Positions 28,591-37,076 of a stretch of 64,000 nt of DNA are shown piece by piece. The stretch is from Corynebacterium sp. CNJ-954 (GTDB lineage: Bacteria; Actinomycetota; Actinomycetes; Mycobacteriales; Mycobacteriaceae): the NCBI RefSeq assembly GCF_001942345.1, contig NZ_MKKI01000002.1:1-64000 (forward strand). Reading direction: 5' to 3'. The notes beneath the pieces are model-generated. The model was not told the origin of the DNA, made no database searches, and saw only the letters and a list, made by a program, of their open reading frames with translations. Position numbers and translations under genes: made by a program. Position 1 is the first letter of the stretch. Every line of letters starts with the position of its first letter.

Positions 28591-29608
28591 GACGATGCGT
28601 GCACTGATCGCGGGACGGGGCCCGGAATGGGTCCTCGACGAGGTCGATGTGCCGACCCCCGGGCCAGGAGAGGTCCTGGTCCGTAACCATGCGGCCGCGA
28701 CGAACAATGCGGATCTGCCGATGCTCGCTGAGGCGGACTCGACAACCGGAGGGCACGGCAGAGAATTCATCGCGGGTTTCGAGTACGCCGGCGAAATCGT
28801 CGCCGTCGGGGAGCACGCGGGGCGCTGGGCCGTCGGCGACGCGGTCATGGGATCTGTGCCGGCGTCATTCGCGGAATACGTCGTTGTCGACCACCGGTTC
28901 GTCCTGCCCCGTCCGGAAGGCCTCTCCTCGGAGAGCGCCTGTGCGCTCCCCACCGGGCTGCTGACTGAGCACGGTGCGCTTACGGTGGCAGGCTTCACGG
29001 CAGGCCAGGACGTGCTGATCACGGGAGCCACCAGCGGCATCGGGGTGATCGGGGTACAGATGGCGAAGGCGCTCGGAGCATCCTCCGTCATCGCGACGAC
29101 CAGGAGGTCAGCCGGACGTGGCCGGTTGCTCGGGCTCGGGGCCGACACTGTGGTCGTCACCGGGGAGGAGGATCTCACCGATGCGGTCCTCGACGCCACG
29201 AACGGGCGCGGGGTGGACGTGGTCCTCGACCACGTCGCCGGGCAGACCTTCGCCGAGTGTCTTCCTGCTACCGCGGAAGACGGTCACGTGGTGAATATCG
29301 GGCGGCTCGCCGGAGCGGCATCGACTATTGATCTTGATGCGCTGTCGTACCGGCACCTCACCGTCCACGGTGTGTCGTTCGGGTTCACCCGGGACACGGA
29401 GATGTCCGGCATCATCGCCGGGCTGTTGCCGGACGTCCTTCCTGCCGTCGCCCGGGGCGAGATTCGTCCGGTCATCGACAGGACGTTGGACATCACCGAT
29501 CCGGCGCACGTTGCCGATCGTCTCCGCTCCGGCGAGGCCGTCGGCAAGATCGTCCTGACCATTGCCCAAGGAGAATCCAGGGAGAAGAAGGAGAAGAAGA
29601 ATGACTGA
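28589..29608 (+). CDS. Zinc-independent MDR-family oxidoreductase (quinone reductase-like)
   Basis: The 339-residue medium-chain dehydrogenase/reductase has a GroES-like N-terminal half and a Rossmann half with the NAD(P)-binding motif 'GATSGIGVIG' (near residue 150). The structural zinc cysteines and the catalytic zinc ligands are missing, as in quinone oxidoreductases. First gene of a three-gene operon with a cupin and an aldo/keto reductase. Its last eight bases overlap the cupin start. Confidence 0.85.
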   Translation: MTMRALIAGRGPEWVLDEVDVPTPGPGEVLVRNHAAATNNADLPMLAEADSTTGGHGREFIAGFEYAGEIVAVGEHAGRWAVGDAVMGSVPASFAEYVVVDHRFVLPRPEGLSSESACALPTGLLTEHGALTVAGFTAGQDVLITGATSGIGVIGVQMAKALGASSVIATTRRSAGRGRLLGLGADTVVVTGEEDLTDAVLDATNGRGVDVVLDHVAGQTFAECLPATAEDGHVVNIGRLAGAASTIDLDALSYRHLTVHGVSFGFTRDTEMSGIIAGLLPDVLPAVARGEIRPVIDRTLDITDPAHVADRLRSGEAVGKIVLTIAQGESREKKEKKND

Positions 29609-30023
29609 TTCAGGGTACGTACCGACGTTTCCCGTAGGGGAGCCCAACACCGCCTACGCTGAGAACTTCGTCGGTCAGAGCTTTCTGAACATGCTCACCA
29701 CCGAGGGTGTCACCATCGGAAACGTGACCTTCGAACCGGGCTGCCGGAACAACTGGCACATCCATCACTCCTCGTCCGGTGGTGGTCAGATCCTGTTGTG
29801 CACCGACGGCAGTGGCTGGTACCAGGCAGAGGGGGAGACGCCGGTGAGCATGACACCGGGCAGTGTGGTGAGCACTCCCGCCGGGGTGAAGCACTGGCAC
29901 GGCGCGAAGGCGGACTCCTGGTTCACCCACCTCGCCGTGGAGGTCCCCGGTGAAGACACCCGCAATGAGTGGCTGGAACCGGTCACTGACGAGCACTACA
30001 GCACGCTATCTCAGGAGGCCTGA
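29601..30023 (+). CDS. Small cupin-domain protein
   Basis: The 140-residue protein has a single cupin: motif 1 'NWHIHHSSSGGGQILL' and motif 2 'TPAGVKHWHGA', with His residues placed to bind a metal. It resembles cupins found with carboxymuconolactone decarboxylase-like and aldo/keto reductase genes. The reaction is unknown. Start ATG 29601 within the end of the upstream gene (ATGACTGA overlap), so translation is coupled. Stop and next start share TGATG. Confidence 0.85.
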   Translation: MTDSGYVPTFPVGEPNTAYAENFVGQSFLNMLTTEGVTIGNVTFEPGCRNNWHIHHSSSGGGQILLCTDGSGWYQAEGETPVSMTPGSVVSTPAGVKHWHGAKADSWFTHLAVEVPGEDTRNEWLEPVTDEHYSTLSQEA

Positions 30024-30877
30024 TGAGTTACAACGAAAGCTACACCCTGTCCAACGGTGTGGAGGTCCCTGCGCTCGGACTGGGGACCTGGTTCATCGAT
30101 GACGACCAGGCCGCCCAGGCGGTCCGAGACGCCGTGAGCGCCGGCTACCGCAACATCGACACCGCCCAGGCCTACGGCAACGAACGGGGCGTCGGCGAGG
30201 GCGTCCGCACCAGTAGCGTGGCTCGCGGGGACCTGTTCGTCTCCACGAAACTTGCCGCCGAGGTTAAGGACTATGACGGAGCCGTCGCCGCGATCGACCA
30301 GTCCCTGGAAACCATGGGCCTGGACTACATCGACCTGATGCTGATCCACAGCCCGCAACCCTGGGACGACTTTCGGGGCGGTGACTACGCCGAGGGCAAC
30401 CGAGAGGCGTGGCGGGCGTTGGAGGAGGCCTACAAGGCTGGCAAGCTGCGTTCGATCGGAGTCTCCAACTTCCGGGAGGACGACCTGGACAACATCCTCG
30501 AGAACGGCTCGGTGGCCCCCCACGTGAACCAGATCCTCGTCCACGCCGGAAACACCCCCAGCGAGCTGATCGACTACTGCGCGTCGAAGAATATCGTCGT
30601 CGAGGCCTATTCGCCGATCGCGCACGGTGAGATCCTCGGCAATGAGAATGTTACTGCGATGGCGGGCAAATATGAGGTGAGCGTGCCGCAGCTGTGCATC
30701 CGCTACACCTTGCAGCTGGGGGCGGTGTCGCTGCCGAAGACCGCGAACCCGGAGCACATGCGTTCTAACGCAGAGGTCGGGTTCGAGATCTCCGCAGAGG
30801 ACATGGAGGCGTTGCGGAGCCTCGATGAGAAAGACTACGGGGAGAGCAGCGCGTTCCCCGTGTACAGCGGTAAGTAG
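30023..30877 (+). CDS. Aldo/keto reductase
   Basis: The 284-residue NADPH-dependent reductase is of the 2,5-diketo-D-gluconate reductase type. Catalytic tetrad visible: Asp and Tyr in 'NIDTAQAYGNE', Lys in 'STKLAAE', His in 'LMLIHSP'. The cofactor end is 'SLPKTANPEHMRSN', with Lys/Arg for NADPH. Last gene of the operon, coupled by TGATG. It probably detoxifies carbonyl compounds together with the MDR enzyme. Confidence 0.9.
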   Translation: MSYNESYTLSNGVEVPALGLGTWFIDDDQAAQAVRDAVSAGYRNIDTAQAYGNERGVGEGVRTSSVARGDLFVSTKLAAEVKDYDGAVAAIDQSLETMGLDYIDLMLIHSPQPWDDFRGGDYAEGNREAWRALEEAYKAGKLRSIGVSNFREDDLDNILENGSVAPHVNQILVHAGNTPSELIDYCASKNIVVEAYSPIAHGEILGNENVTAMAGKYEVSVPQLCIRYTLQLGAVSLPKTANPEHMRSNAEVGFEISAEDMEALRSLDEKDYGESSAFPVYSGK

Positions 30878-30922
30878 TCGAGTGTGCAGGGCTCCGGCTC
30901 CCGGAGGCCTAAGCTCGACGTC

Positions 30923-31363
30923 ATGGCACTTCAACGCATGGACCATGTCACTGTCGTCGTCCGGGATCTTGATGCGGCGGTCGACTTCTTCCGCGAACTG
31001 GGGATGGAGGTTGACGGCACCACGCAGGTCGGTGGTGAGTGGGTGGACCGGATCTGCGGCATTGACGGTGTGACCGCCGACATCGCGATGCTGCACACCC
31101 CGGACGGCCACGGACGCATCGAGGTGACGAGGTACCTGCGCCCGGAACCCGATCCAGGCGTCCGGAAACCGGAACCGGTGGAGACACCCGGACTACGGCA
31201 GATCATGTTCGCCGTCGATGACCTGGACGGCACCGTCCGTCGACTCCTTGAACACGGCGCCGAGCTCGTCGGCGAGATCGTCCGGTACGGGGACGCCTAC
31301 CGTCTGTGCTACCTGCGCGGCCCGGAGGGGATCATCGTCGCACTGGCGGAAGAACTTCGCTGA
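30923..31363 (+). CDS. VOC-family (glyoxalase/bleomycin resistance) protein
   Basis: The 146-residue protein has two beta-alpha-beta-beta-beta modules ('MDHVTVVVRDLDAAVDFF' and 'QIMFAVDDLDGTVRRLLEHG') ending in 'YLRGPEGIIVALAEEL'. Metal ligands are plausible (His in 'DHVTV', Glu near the end). The ATG 30923 is 7 bases after TAAGCT (30910-30915) and has no ribosome binding site, so I prefer it to the codon at 30884. Function within the superfamily is open. Confidence 0.83.
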   Translation: MALQRMDHVTVVVRDLDAAVDFFRELGMEVDGTTQVGGEWVDRICGIDGVTADIAMLHTPDGHGRIEVTRYLRPEPDPGVRKPEPVETPGLRQIMFAVDDLDGTVRRLLEHGAELVGEIVRYGDAYRLCYLRGPEGIIVALAEELR

Positions 31364-31430
31364 GACGCGTATCCTGGGATCCGCAAGGTATCCGACACGT
31401 GGACCAGAGATAAGGGAAGTGGAGGTTACG

Positions 31431-31595
31431 ATGAGTGACGACAAGAAGCGCGACGACCCGGACCTGAAGAAGGTCGCGGACGACGAGTCGGAGCGCCCCG
31501 GTTCCGGCAAGGAAAGCGCTGAAGCGGCTGAGCGTCGCGTGGACCAGTGGGAGGAAGAATCTTTCCCGGGCAGCGATCCGCCCGCCCACTACTGA
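31431..31595 (+). CDS. Small acidic protein with an SFPGSDPP motif
   Basis: The 54-residue, highly charged and probably disordered protein ends in 'EESFPGSDPPAHY'. The SFP-x-SDPP motif recurs at the C-terminus of small actinobacterial proteins of unknown role. Good start: AAGTGGAGG ends six bases before the ATG. A long hairpin follows 10 bases after the stop codon. Confidence 0.75.
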   Translation: MSDDKKRDDPDLKKVADDESERPGSGKESAEAAERRVDQWEEESFPGSDPPAHY

Positions 31596-31604
31596 CGTAT
31601 CTTC

Positions 31605-31650
31605 AGAGTCCCCGCCTTCCCGTCCTGACGAACGGGGAGGCGGGGACTCT
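31605..31650 (+). terminator. Long GC-rich hairpin after the small acidic gene
   Basis: AGAGTCCCCGCC (31605-31616) pairs with its complement ending at 31650. The stem is 19 bp with one G-T pair and an 8-base loop. No T-run follows. It probably ends transcription or protects the 3' end of the small acidic gene; the next gene begins 15 bases later. Confidence 0.65.
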
Positions 31651-31664
31651 GGCACGATGGGGAC

Positions 31665-31958
31665 ATGTCCCTCAATGATCAGCAACGGCGACAGACGGCA
31701 TCGGAGTTCGCCGAGAACCTGACCCGCTCCGGGTTGAGCCCGGAGGAGGTCAGGGAGCGTGCAGCATTGCCGCTGGAACGCTTCAGTGCCGCGTTGGAAG
31801 TCACTCCGGAGGCTCACCCGGTAGATGTGTGGTGGGTGAGGGACACTCTCGAACAGATGGTGCGTGAGTCAGGGGTCGACCCGGTGTCCCACGCAGTGCT
31901 CACCGAGGAGATGAGGGGCGCTGCAGCGGTGTGGTTCGGGGTAGGGGAACGACCCTGA
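31665..31958 (+). CDS. DUF2316 family protein
   Basis: The 97-residue protein has a helix-turn-helix-like N-terminus ('RRQTASEFAENLTRSGLSPEEV') and the family pattern 'VWWVRDTLEQMVRESG...VWFGVG'. The function is unknown. It lies between the long hairpin and a divergent-type operator. CACGAT six bases before the ATG could be a leaderless promoter. Confidence 0.78.
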   Translation: MSLNDQQRRQTASEFAENLTRSGLSPEEVRERAALPLERFSAALEVTPEAHPVDVWWVRDTLEQMVRESGVDPVSHAVLTEEMRGAAAVWFGVGERP

Positions 31959-31988
31959 TATGCCCAGCGCAGCGGCGGGTGCGGGGGT

Positions 31989-32006
31989 GGTACCCCAGGG
32001 GGTATG
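31989..32006. promoter_or_regulatory. CsoR-like palindrome
   Basis: TACCCC-AG-GGGGTA (31991-32004) is a near-perfect palindrome of the type bound by CsoR/RcnR-family metal or sulfur sensors. It lies about 40 bases upstream of the MDR gene at 32041. No CsoR-family gene is present in the window. Confidence 0.45.
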
Positions 32007-32040
32007 GAATACGGAGGCGTTGCGACCTGTTGGCTGACAC

Positions 32041-32970
32041 ATGCGTGCCATGACTTACCCGGAATACGGAAATCCTGACATTCTGCAGCTCAACGATGTG
32101 CCGGTGCCCAAAGTAGGCCCCGGAAGCATCCTGATCCGGGTCGAACGCGCCGCCGTGAACCCCGTCGACTGGAAAGTGATGGCCGGCGGCCTCGACCCCA
32201 TGCTGGACGCCGTCTTCCCCGTCATTCCGGGGTGGGACGTCGCCGGCACCGTCGAAGCGACCGGTCCTGACACCCCCGAGTTCTCGGTGGGTGACCGGGT
32301 CGCAGCCTACGCGCGAAAAGAGGTCGTCCACGGTGGAACCTATGCGGAGTACGTCGCCGTTCCCGCAGAGTCGGCTGCCGTCGTCCCCGCGGACGTGGAC
32401 ATCGACACCGCTGCCAGCATTCCGCTGGTGGGAGGTACCGCACTCCGCGCCCTCGAGACCGTACAACTGTCACCTGACGACACACTGCTGATCCACGGCG
32501 CGTCCGGCGGGGTCGGGCACATCGCCGCGCAACTCGCCGTCGACTACGGGACCACGGTGATCGGTACGGGATCACCGAAGAACCATGACCGGCTCCGCGA
32601 GATGGGCGTGACGCCGGTCGCCTACGGGGACGGACTCGAAGACCGGGTGCGTGAGATCGCGCCCGGCGGGATCACCGCCGTCGTGGATTTCGTCGGTGGT
32701 GTGCTGGACCAGAGCCTCGCGCTTCTGGGGGCGGATCATGGAAACCGCCTGGTCTCGATCGCCGACAGCGATGTCGAGGAACACGGCGGGCGCTGGGTGT
32801 GGGTACGCCCGGACGGTGGCCGGCTGCACTATCTCCTGGAGAAGGTCTCCGAGGGCGCGGTTTCGGTGCACATCGACCGGACGTTCCCGCTGGGGGAGGC
32901 TGCTGAGGCACTGGAGGTGTCGAAGTCGGGGGAGGCCAACGGCAAACTCGTCATCGACGTGACCCGCTGA
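32041..32970 (+). CDS. NADP-dependent MDR-family quinone oxidoreductase
   Basis: The 309-residue protein has 'MRAMTYPEYGNPDILQL' at the N-terminus, 'AAVNPVDWKVMAGG', 'IPGWDVAGTVEATG' and the nucleotide-binding 'IHGASGGVGHIAAQLA' near residue 150. It has no zinc ligands. It would reduce quinones or enones with NADPH. Preceded by a CsoR-like palindrome, so it may respond to metal or electrophile stress. The 3' end faces the CotH gene with 21 bases between. Confidence 0.85.
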   Translation: MRAMTYPEYGNPDILQLNDVPVPKVGPGSILIRVERAAVNPVDWKVMAGGLDPMLDAVFPVIPGWDVAGTVEATGPDTPEFSVGDRVAAYARKEVVHGGTYAEYVAVPAESAAVVPADVDIDTAASIPLVGGTALRALETVQLSPDDTLLIHGASGGVGHIAAQLAVDYGTTVIGTGSPKNHDRLREMGVTPVAYGDGLEDRVREIAPGGITAVVDFVGGVLDQSLALLGADHGNRLVSIADSDVEEHGGRWVWVRPDGGRLHYLLEKVSEGAVSVHIDRTFPLGEAAEALEVSKSGEANGKLVIDVTR

Positions 32971-32991
32971 CACCACCGGGGATGTGCGCTG

Positions 32992-34728
32992 TCAGGTCTC
33001 GGTGGACTGGGCGTCCTGAGTGGCTCCGGTACCGGTACCGTCGGTAGTGCCCGGAGGTCCGCCCATCGCGCCGGCTCCACCGCCTCCCATGCCCATACCG
33101 GAGCTGGGTTCGGGAGCATCCTCGGAGAGTGACTCCAGGGTGGACCGTATGGACTCCGCGAGCGCCGTCGCACCGGTGTCTCCGGCGGCCTCTGCTCGGG
33201 TGGTGAGCTCATCGAGAGTGTCGGCGGCGTAGCCACTGGCGATCAGTCGGCCGTAGAGATCGGTGTAGGCGTTCTCGTACATGGCGTAGAACTCGTCGTT
33301 GTCGAGGAACCGCTCCTTGAGGATGCTGCTGTCACTTCCACCCCCGGGTCCGTCTTCCTCCCCCTCACCGCGGTCGGGCATCTGAGGCATCTCCAGGTCT
33401 CCACCGCCGGTACCGCCGGGCATGCCGTCAGGGAACTCCGGCATCTCCCCGGTCTGCGGCATCTGCGGCATCTGCGGCATCTGCGGACGCCCGTCGACGG
33501 TGCCTTCCGCATCACCTTCGGCAGCAGTGTCACCGGGGTCTTCCGCCACGTCGCCACCTGGACCGCCCGCGCCGCCCGTGCCGCCCATCATCCCGGACAG
33601 GGCCATGTTCAGGTCCCACGACAGCACCGTGAACTTCTCGTCGTCGGTGTCGTACCACAGGTAGTAGTTGTTGCCCGGGCCGTCCATCGCATCGTTGTTG
33701 GAGAGGATCTCCTGCAGTGCGAGGTACTGCGCGAACGATTCAGTGTCGAGATAGTTTCCGAGCTGCTCGGCGAACTCCTCGTCCGACGACTGGTCGAGGA
33801 ACTTCAACAGGTTCATCACCGGCTGCAGGTCGTAACCGCCTTCGCTGTTGATCTGCTTGAATGATTCCTCGTACTCTGTCGGATCGTCTCCGACGTAGTC
33901 CAGTGACCCGCCCGCCCGGGCTTTGTAGAGGACACCGTCGCCCAGGTCATCGGCCCACAGCGTGTCCGGGCTGTCGAGTACGATACGTGCCGTTGATTCG
34001 CCACCGTTGACTGATACGGAGGTGAAGCTGTAGTCCTGGGTCGTCTGGCCCGCTTCCGCAGTCATCTCCAGCGCGAGGGCCTCGTTCAGTGCGACATCGG
34101 AACCGCTGGCGGCAGGACGGAGGGCGATCTCCGTCATCCCCTGGTAGGCCCTGCCTTCTTCATATTCATCGAAACTGATCAGCCACGGGAGTTCTTCGGG
34201 GGAGTCCTCGGAGAGCTGGGTCATGCCGCCCATGCCACCTGTGCCGCCCATATCCTCCATTCCTTCGGGCATTTCCATGCCCTCGGGCATGTCGCGGTCC
34301 TCACCGGTCCCGCCGCCGGGACCTGCGCCGCTTCCGCTCAGCGACGAGAGCGTGGAGTTTCCCTTGAGTCGCAGCCCGACATTCTCGATCAGGGTCCCGT
34401 CGATGGTGATGTCGGCACGGATGTACTCCTTCTCGTCCTCATTACGGAAGGTCGCGATCATGTCGTCGTATTCCGCCTGGTTGAAGCTGATGTCGATGGT
34501 GTGGTCGTCGCCTTCGAAAAGGTCGGAGTCCCCTCCGATGTCCTGGGTGATCACGGTCTCGGAGACCAGTTCGGAGGTGATGTAGGGGCGCACCATACTG
34601 GCACCGAAGGCAATCGCGACGGTGACGACGACCGCCACGATGACGAGCAGCAGCTTCCAGTGATGCCGCAGCCGTACCGGCAGCCGGTGGCGGAGTGGTG
34701 TGCGTTGTGTGTCCGTGGGCTGGGCCAT
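32992..34728 (-). CDS. CotH-kinase-like membrane protein
   Basis: The 578-residue protein has an N-terminal membrane helix (about 28-48) and a CotH domain ('DHTIDISFNQAEYDDMIATF', 'NVGLRLKGNSTLSS', 'LQEILSNNDAMDGPGNNYY', 'FTVLSWDLNMAL'). It has two Gly/Met/Pro-rich low-complexity inserts, 'MPEGMEMPEGMEDMGGTGG' near residue 145 and 'QMPQMPQMPQTGEMPEF' near 415. CotH proteins are atypical protein kinases. It is the last gene of the operon VTC domain-DUF4956-CotH, a cassette seen in many bacteria, so a link with polyphosphate is likely. Confidence 0.85.
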   Translation of the reverse strand: MAQPTDTQRTPLRHRLPVRLRHHWKLLLVIVAVVVTVAIAFGASMVRPYITSELVSETVITQDIGGDSDLFEGDDHTIDISFNQAEYDDMIATFRNEDEKEYIRADITIDGTLIENVGLRLKGNSTLSSLSGSGAGPGGGTGEDRDMPEGMEMPEGMEDMGGTGGMGGMTQLSEDSPEELPWLISFDEYEEGRAYQGMTEIALRPAASGSDVALNEALALEMTAEAGQTTQDYSFTSVSVNGGESTARIVLDSPDTLWADDLGDGVLYKARAGGSLDYVGDDPTEYEESFKQINSEGGYDLQPVMNLLKFLDQSSDEEFAEQLGNYLDTESFAQYLALQEILSNNDAMDGPGNNYYLWYDTDDEKFTVLSWDLNMALSGMMGGTGGAGGPGGDVAEDPGDTAAEGDAEGTVDGRPQMPQMPQMPQTGEMPEFPDGMPGGTGGGDLEMPQMPDRGEGEEDGPGGGSDSSILKERFLDNDEFYAMYENAYTDLYGRLIASGYAADTLDELTTRAEAAGDTGATALAESIRSTLESLSEDAPEPSSGMGMGGGGAGAMGGPPGTTDGTGTGATQDAQSTET

Positions 34729-34729
34729 G

Positions 34730-35416
34730 TCACATGTCCGTCTGGTCGTACCCGGTCAGGACGGTGGCTTTCTGGCCGGCATTGACGACACGCAACTCGT
34801 TGATCAGGTCCGCGGCCTTCACGTTCTTCTTCAGCTTCGCGGTGTAGCTGTACTCCACCAGGGAGCCGCCGCGCACGCTCTCGGTGCTGATCAGTTCGTA
34901 CTCGGTGGTGTTCCGGATGAGGATGTCGTCGATCATCGGAGCGTAGTCGTCGCCGTCGGCCGGCACCTGCAGTTTCACGACCTGTCGTTGGACGTCCAGC
35001 GCAAACCAGTTGAACCGGTGCATCACCAGGATGACGGCGCAGATCACGACGGTGGCGAGGACGGCCAGCGTGTAGAAGCGGGTGCCGCAAGCCATACCGA
35101 TACCCATCACCAGGAAGATGAAGCCCACGTCACGGGTCTCCTTGATGGCGTTACGGAAGCGGACCACGGACAATGCTCCGACCAGGGCGAATGCCCGGGC
35201 CACGTTAGATCCGACAACGAGCATGATCAGGGAGATCAGCATGCCGAGGATGATCAGGGTCTGCACATAGCCCTGGCTGTAGCTGATGTTCTTGTGGGTG
35301 TTGCGGTAGACCCAGGCGACGACGAGGCTGCAGACGAAAGCGAGGGACAGGGAGAGAAGTACGTCGGCGACGCTGAAGGTGCCGGAAAGGTCGGTGAGAC
35401 CGAAATTGAGATCCAT
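34730..35416 (-). CDS. DUF4956 membrane protein
   Basis: The 228-residue protein has about four membrane helices in the first 130 residues, with the family motif 'ALVGALSVVRFRNAIKETRD' between helices. A soluble C-terminal domain ('VVKLQVPADGDDY', 'LKKNVKAADLINELR') follows. The function is unknown. Sits between the VTC-domain gene (15 bases) and CotH (1 base), so the three are co-expressed and probably form one membrane machine. Confidence 0.88.
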   Translation of the reverse strand: MDLNFGLTDLSGTFSVADVLLSLSLAFVCSLVVAWVYRNTHKNISYSQGYVQTLIILGMLISLIMLVVGSNVARAFALVGALSVVRFRNAIKETRDVGFIFLVMGIGMACGTRFYTLAVLATVVICAVILVMHRFNWFALDVQRQVVKLQVPADGDDYAPMIDDILIRNTTEYELISTESVRGGSLVEYSYTAKLKKNVKAADLINELRVVNAGQKATVLTGYDQTDM

Positions 35417-35431
35417 GGAAGACTTTCTTTC

Positions 35432-36271
35432 TCAGTTGGTGCGGACGAGGGAGGACGGGTCGACGTGGTCGTCCTCCGGGGCGTGGAAGAGTGACCGTGG
35501 CGCCAGGCGGTGGGCCTCGACGCTCTGGCAGTACTTGGAGATCCGTTGGACCTGCATGTCATGCCGGGCGGCCATGTCGGTCACCCAGTAGGGGGCACGC
35601 TCATTGACCTTGACCTCCATGACCGCCAGGTCAGGACGGATGATGTAGCGGCTCTCCGTCTCGGAGCGCAGGTCGAAGTCGCGGTCACGTCCACGGACGC
35701 GGTGGTCGAGGGTGACCCGGAGACCGAGATCGGCGTCGGTGCCGACGTACGGCTCACGCCGGTACCCCGTCATCGCCGTCGGACGGAGGTCGAGCCTGAT
35801 CACCAGGTCGAGGACCTCATCAATGAAACTCTGGTCGGCACCCGGGTACTCGACCCGCATGCGACGGTCGCACAGGTCCAGTGCCAGGTGGTAGGGGAGC
35901 ATGACCCGTCGCTTCTGGGTGACCCGGTTGACCCTCTGTTTGATTTCCACCGACACCATCGAGTCGGCGGACACGGGTTCGTCGGCGCCGCCGGTCTCGC
36001 CGTAGCGACGGATCCGCAGCTTGCGTCGGAACTTCAGCCCCTCAATCTTCTCGTAGTAGAAGCGCAGTTTGTCGGTGTCATAGTAGACACTCCACACGCC
36101 GTAACCGCCTGGCCCGGCGTGGGGGTCGTGCTCCATCCGCCGGGACAGTTCCTCGCGGATGGCAGGCACCTGCTCTGCGGGCACCAGGTACTTCAGCTCG
36201 TAGCGGTTGAAGGCGTGGAGCTTCCCCGGGGCACGCAGTTGATGACTGATCTTGTTCGGTGGGCTGGTCAT
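35432..36271 (-). CDS. Polyphosphate polymerase (VTC) domain protein
   Basis: The 279-residue protein is a VTC-type tunnel-fold domain: 'NRYELKYLVPAEQVPAIREEL', shown here as 'NRYELKYLVPAEQ', then basic residues lining the tunnel ('FRRKLRIRRYG', 'VSVEIKQRVNRVTQKRR', 'YRREPYVG'). The C-terminal acidic 'AVMEVKVNERAP' supplies metal ligands. Yeast Vtc4 with this fold makes polyphosphate from ATP; whether this member does is inferred. First gene of the operon with DUF4956 and CotH. Confidence 0.87.
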   Translation of the reverse strand: MTSPPNKISHQLRAPGKLHAFNRYELKYLVPAEQVPAIREELSRRMEHDPHAGPGGYGVWSVYYDTDKLRFYYEKIEGLKFRRKLRIRRYGETGGADEPVSADSMVSVEIKQRVNRVTQKRRVMLPYHLALDLCDRRMRVEYPGADQSFIDEVLDLVIRLDLRPTAMTGYRREPYVGTDADLGLRVTLDHRVRGRDRDFDLRSETESRYIIRPDLAVMEVKVNERAPYWVTDMAARHDMQVQRISKYCQSVEAHRLAPRSLFHAPEDDHVDPSSLVRTN

Positions 36272-36424
36272 GTGACCATTGTTTCGGGATCGGCACCGCT
36301 CCGAATCCCACAGACATGGGATTTCACGTACCGCAGTCGTGGTACGTCATGCGTCCCCGCGTCGCCTGTCTACGGGGATCTTTCTGGACCAGCACGGCGG
36401 TTGCATGTCAGCTGTGAACGTACT

Positions 36425-36985
36425 TCACCTGTACAGGTCTCGGAGCAGACAGACCTCGGAGAGGTGGTGGATGAGCTCGCGGTGAATATGCAGGACCAGG
36501 CGTGCCAACGGATCGTCGGAGAAGGGACCCTCCGCGTCCCCGCAGGGACGTGAGAGCCCGTCCTCGCCGAGGGACGCCACCCCGGCCTTCCATGCGCCGT
36601 ACTGCTCATCGAGCTGGGCCAGAGCCTCCTGTGCCGTGGTGGCGTAGGTGAAGGAGCCATAGTCGACGGGCGGACCGCCGAAGTGGGAGGCGTTGCGCAT
36701 GCCGAGGACACCGACAATGACATGTCCGAGCCGCCAGGCGATCGTGGTCACCGGGGGTGGGGTCGGCTCGGGAAACGCGAAGTCGATGGCCATGGATCCT
36801 GCGCCTGCCTGCACCGGGGCAGTGCCGGTTCCCCGGGGTCGGATACTCCAGCAACCGGCGACCGGCTCCCGGAAGTACTCGTCGTCGGTGAGCCCGTCGA
36901 GCCGTGCCCGGAGCTGATGCGTCCAGTGCCAGTCCATCTGGTCGAGGAGCAGCGAGTTCCAGCTGTACGTGGTCATGAGACCCAT
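36425..36985 (-). CDS. DinB-like four-helix protein
   Basis: The 186-residue protein is of the DinB/YfiT putative metalloenzyme superfamily: 'LLDQMDWHWTHQLRARLDGL', here only its N-terminal helix, 'REPVAGCWSIRP', 'WRLGHVIVGVLGMRN' and 'VLHIHRELIHHLSEVCLLRD'. The His residues in 'LGHVI' and 'ELIHHLSE' could bind a metal. It may be a thiol-dependent transferase of the mycothiol type; unproven. Start 36985 has GGAGG only three bases away; ATG 36976 is an alternative. Divergent from the SRPBCC gene. Confidence 0.8.
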   Translation of the reverse strand: MGLMTTYSWNSLLLDQMDWHWTHQLRARLDGLTDDEYFREPVAGCWSIRPRGTGTAPVQAGAGSMAIDFAFPEPTPPPVTTIAWRLGHVIVGVLGMRNASHFGGPPVDYGSFTYATTAQEALAQLDEQYGAWKAGVASLGEDGLSRPCGDAEGPFSDDPLARLVLHIHRELIHHLSEVCLLRDLYR

Positions 36986-37076
36986 GATCCTCCGGTTCCC
37001 GGGAAGTTTCCACGACGAACTGTGATACTGGGGCGGTCAGGCACGGCCCGCAGAGACGACAACCAGGAGAGATGCC

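Noticed and set aside
33480..33500. Short repeats inside the CotH gene considered as CRISPR-like or minisatellite DNA
   Set aside because: They are in-frame codon repeats for Met-Pro-Gln and Gly-Met within one protein; no spacers.
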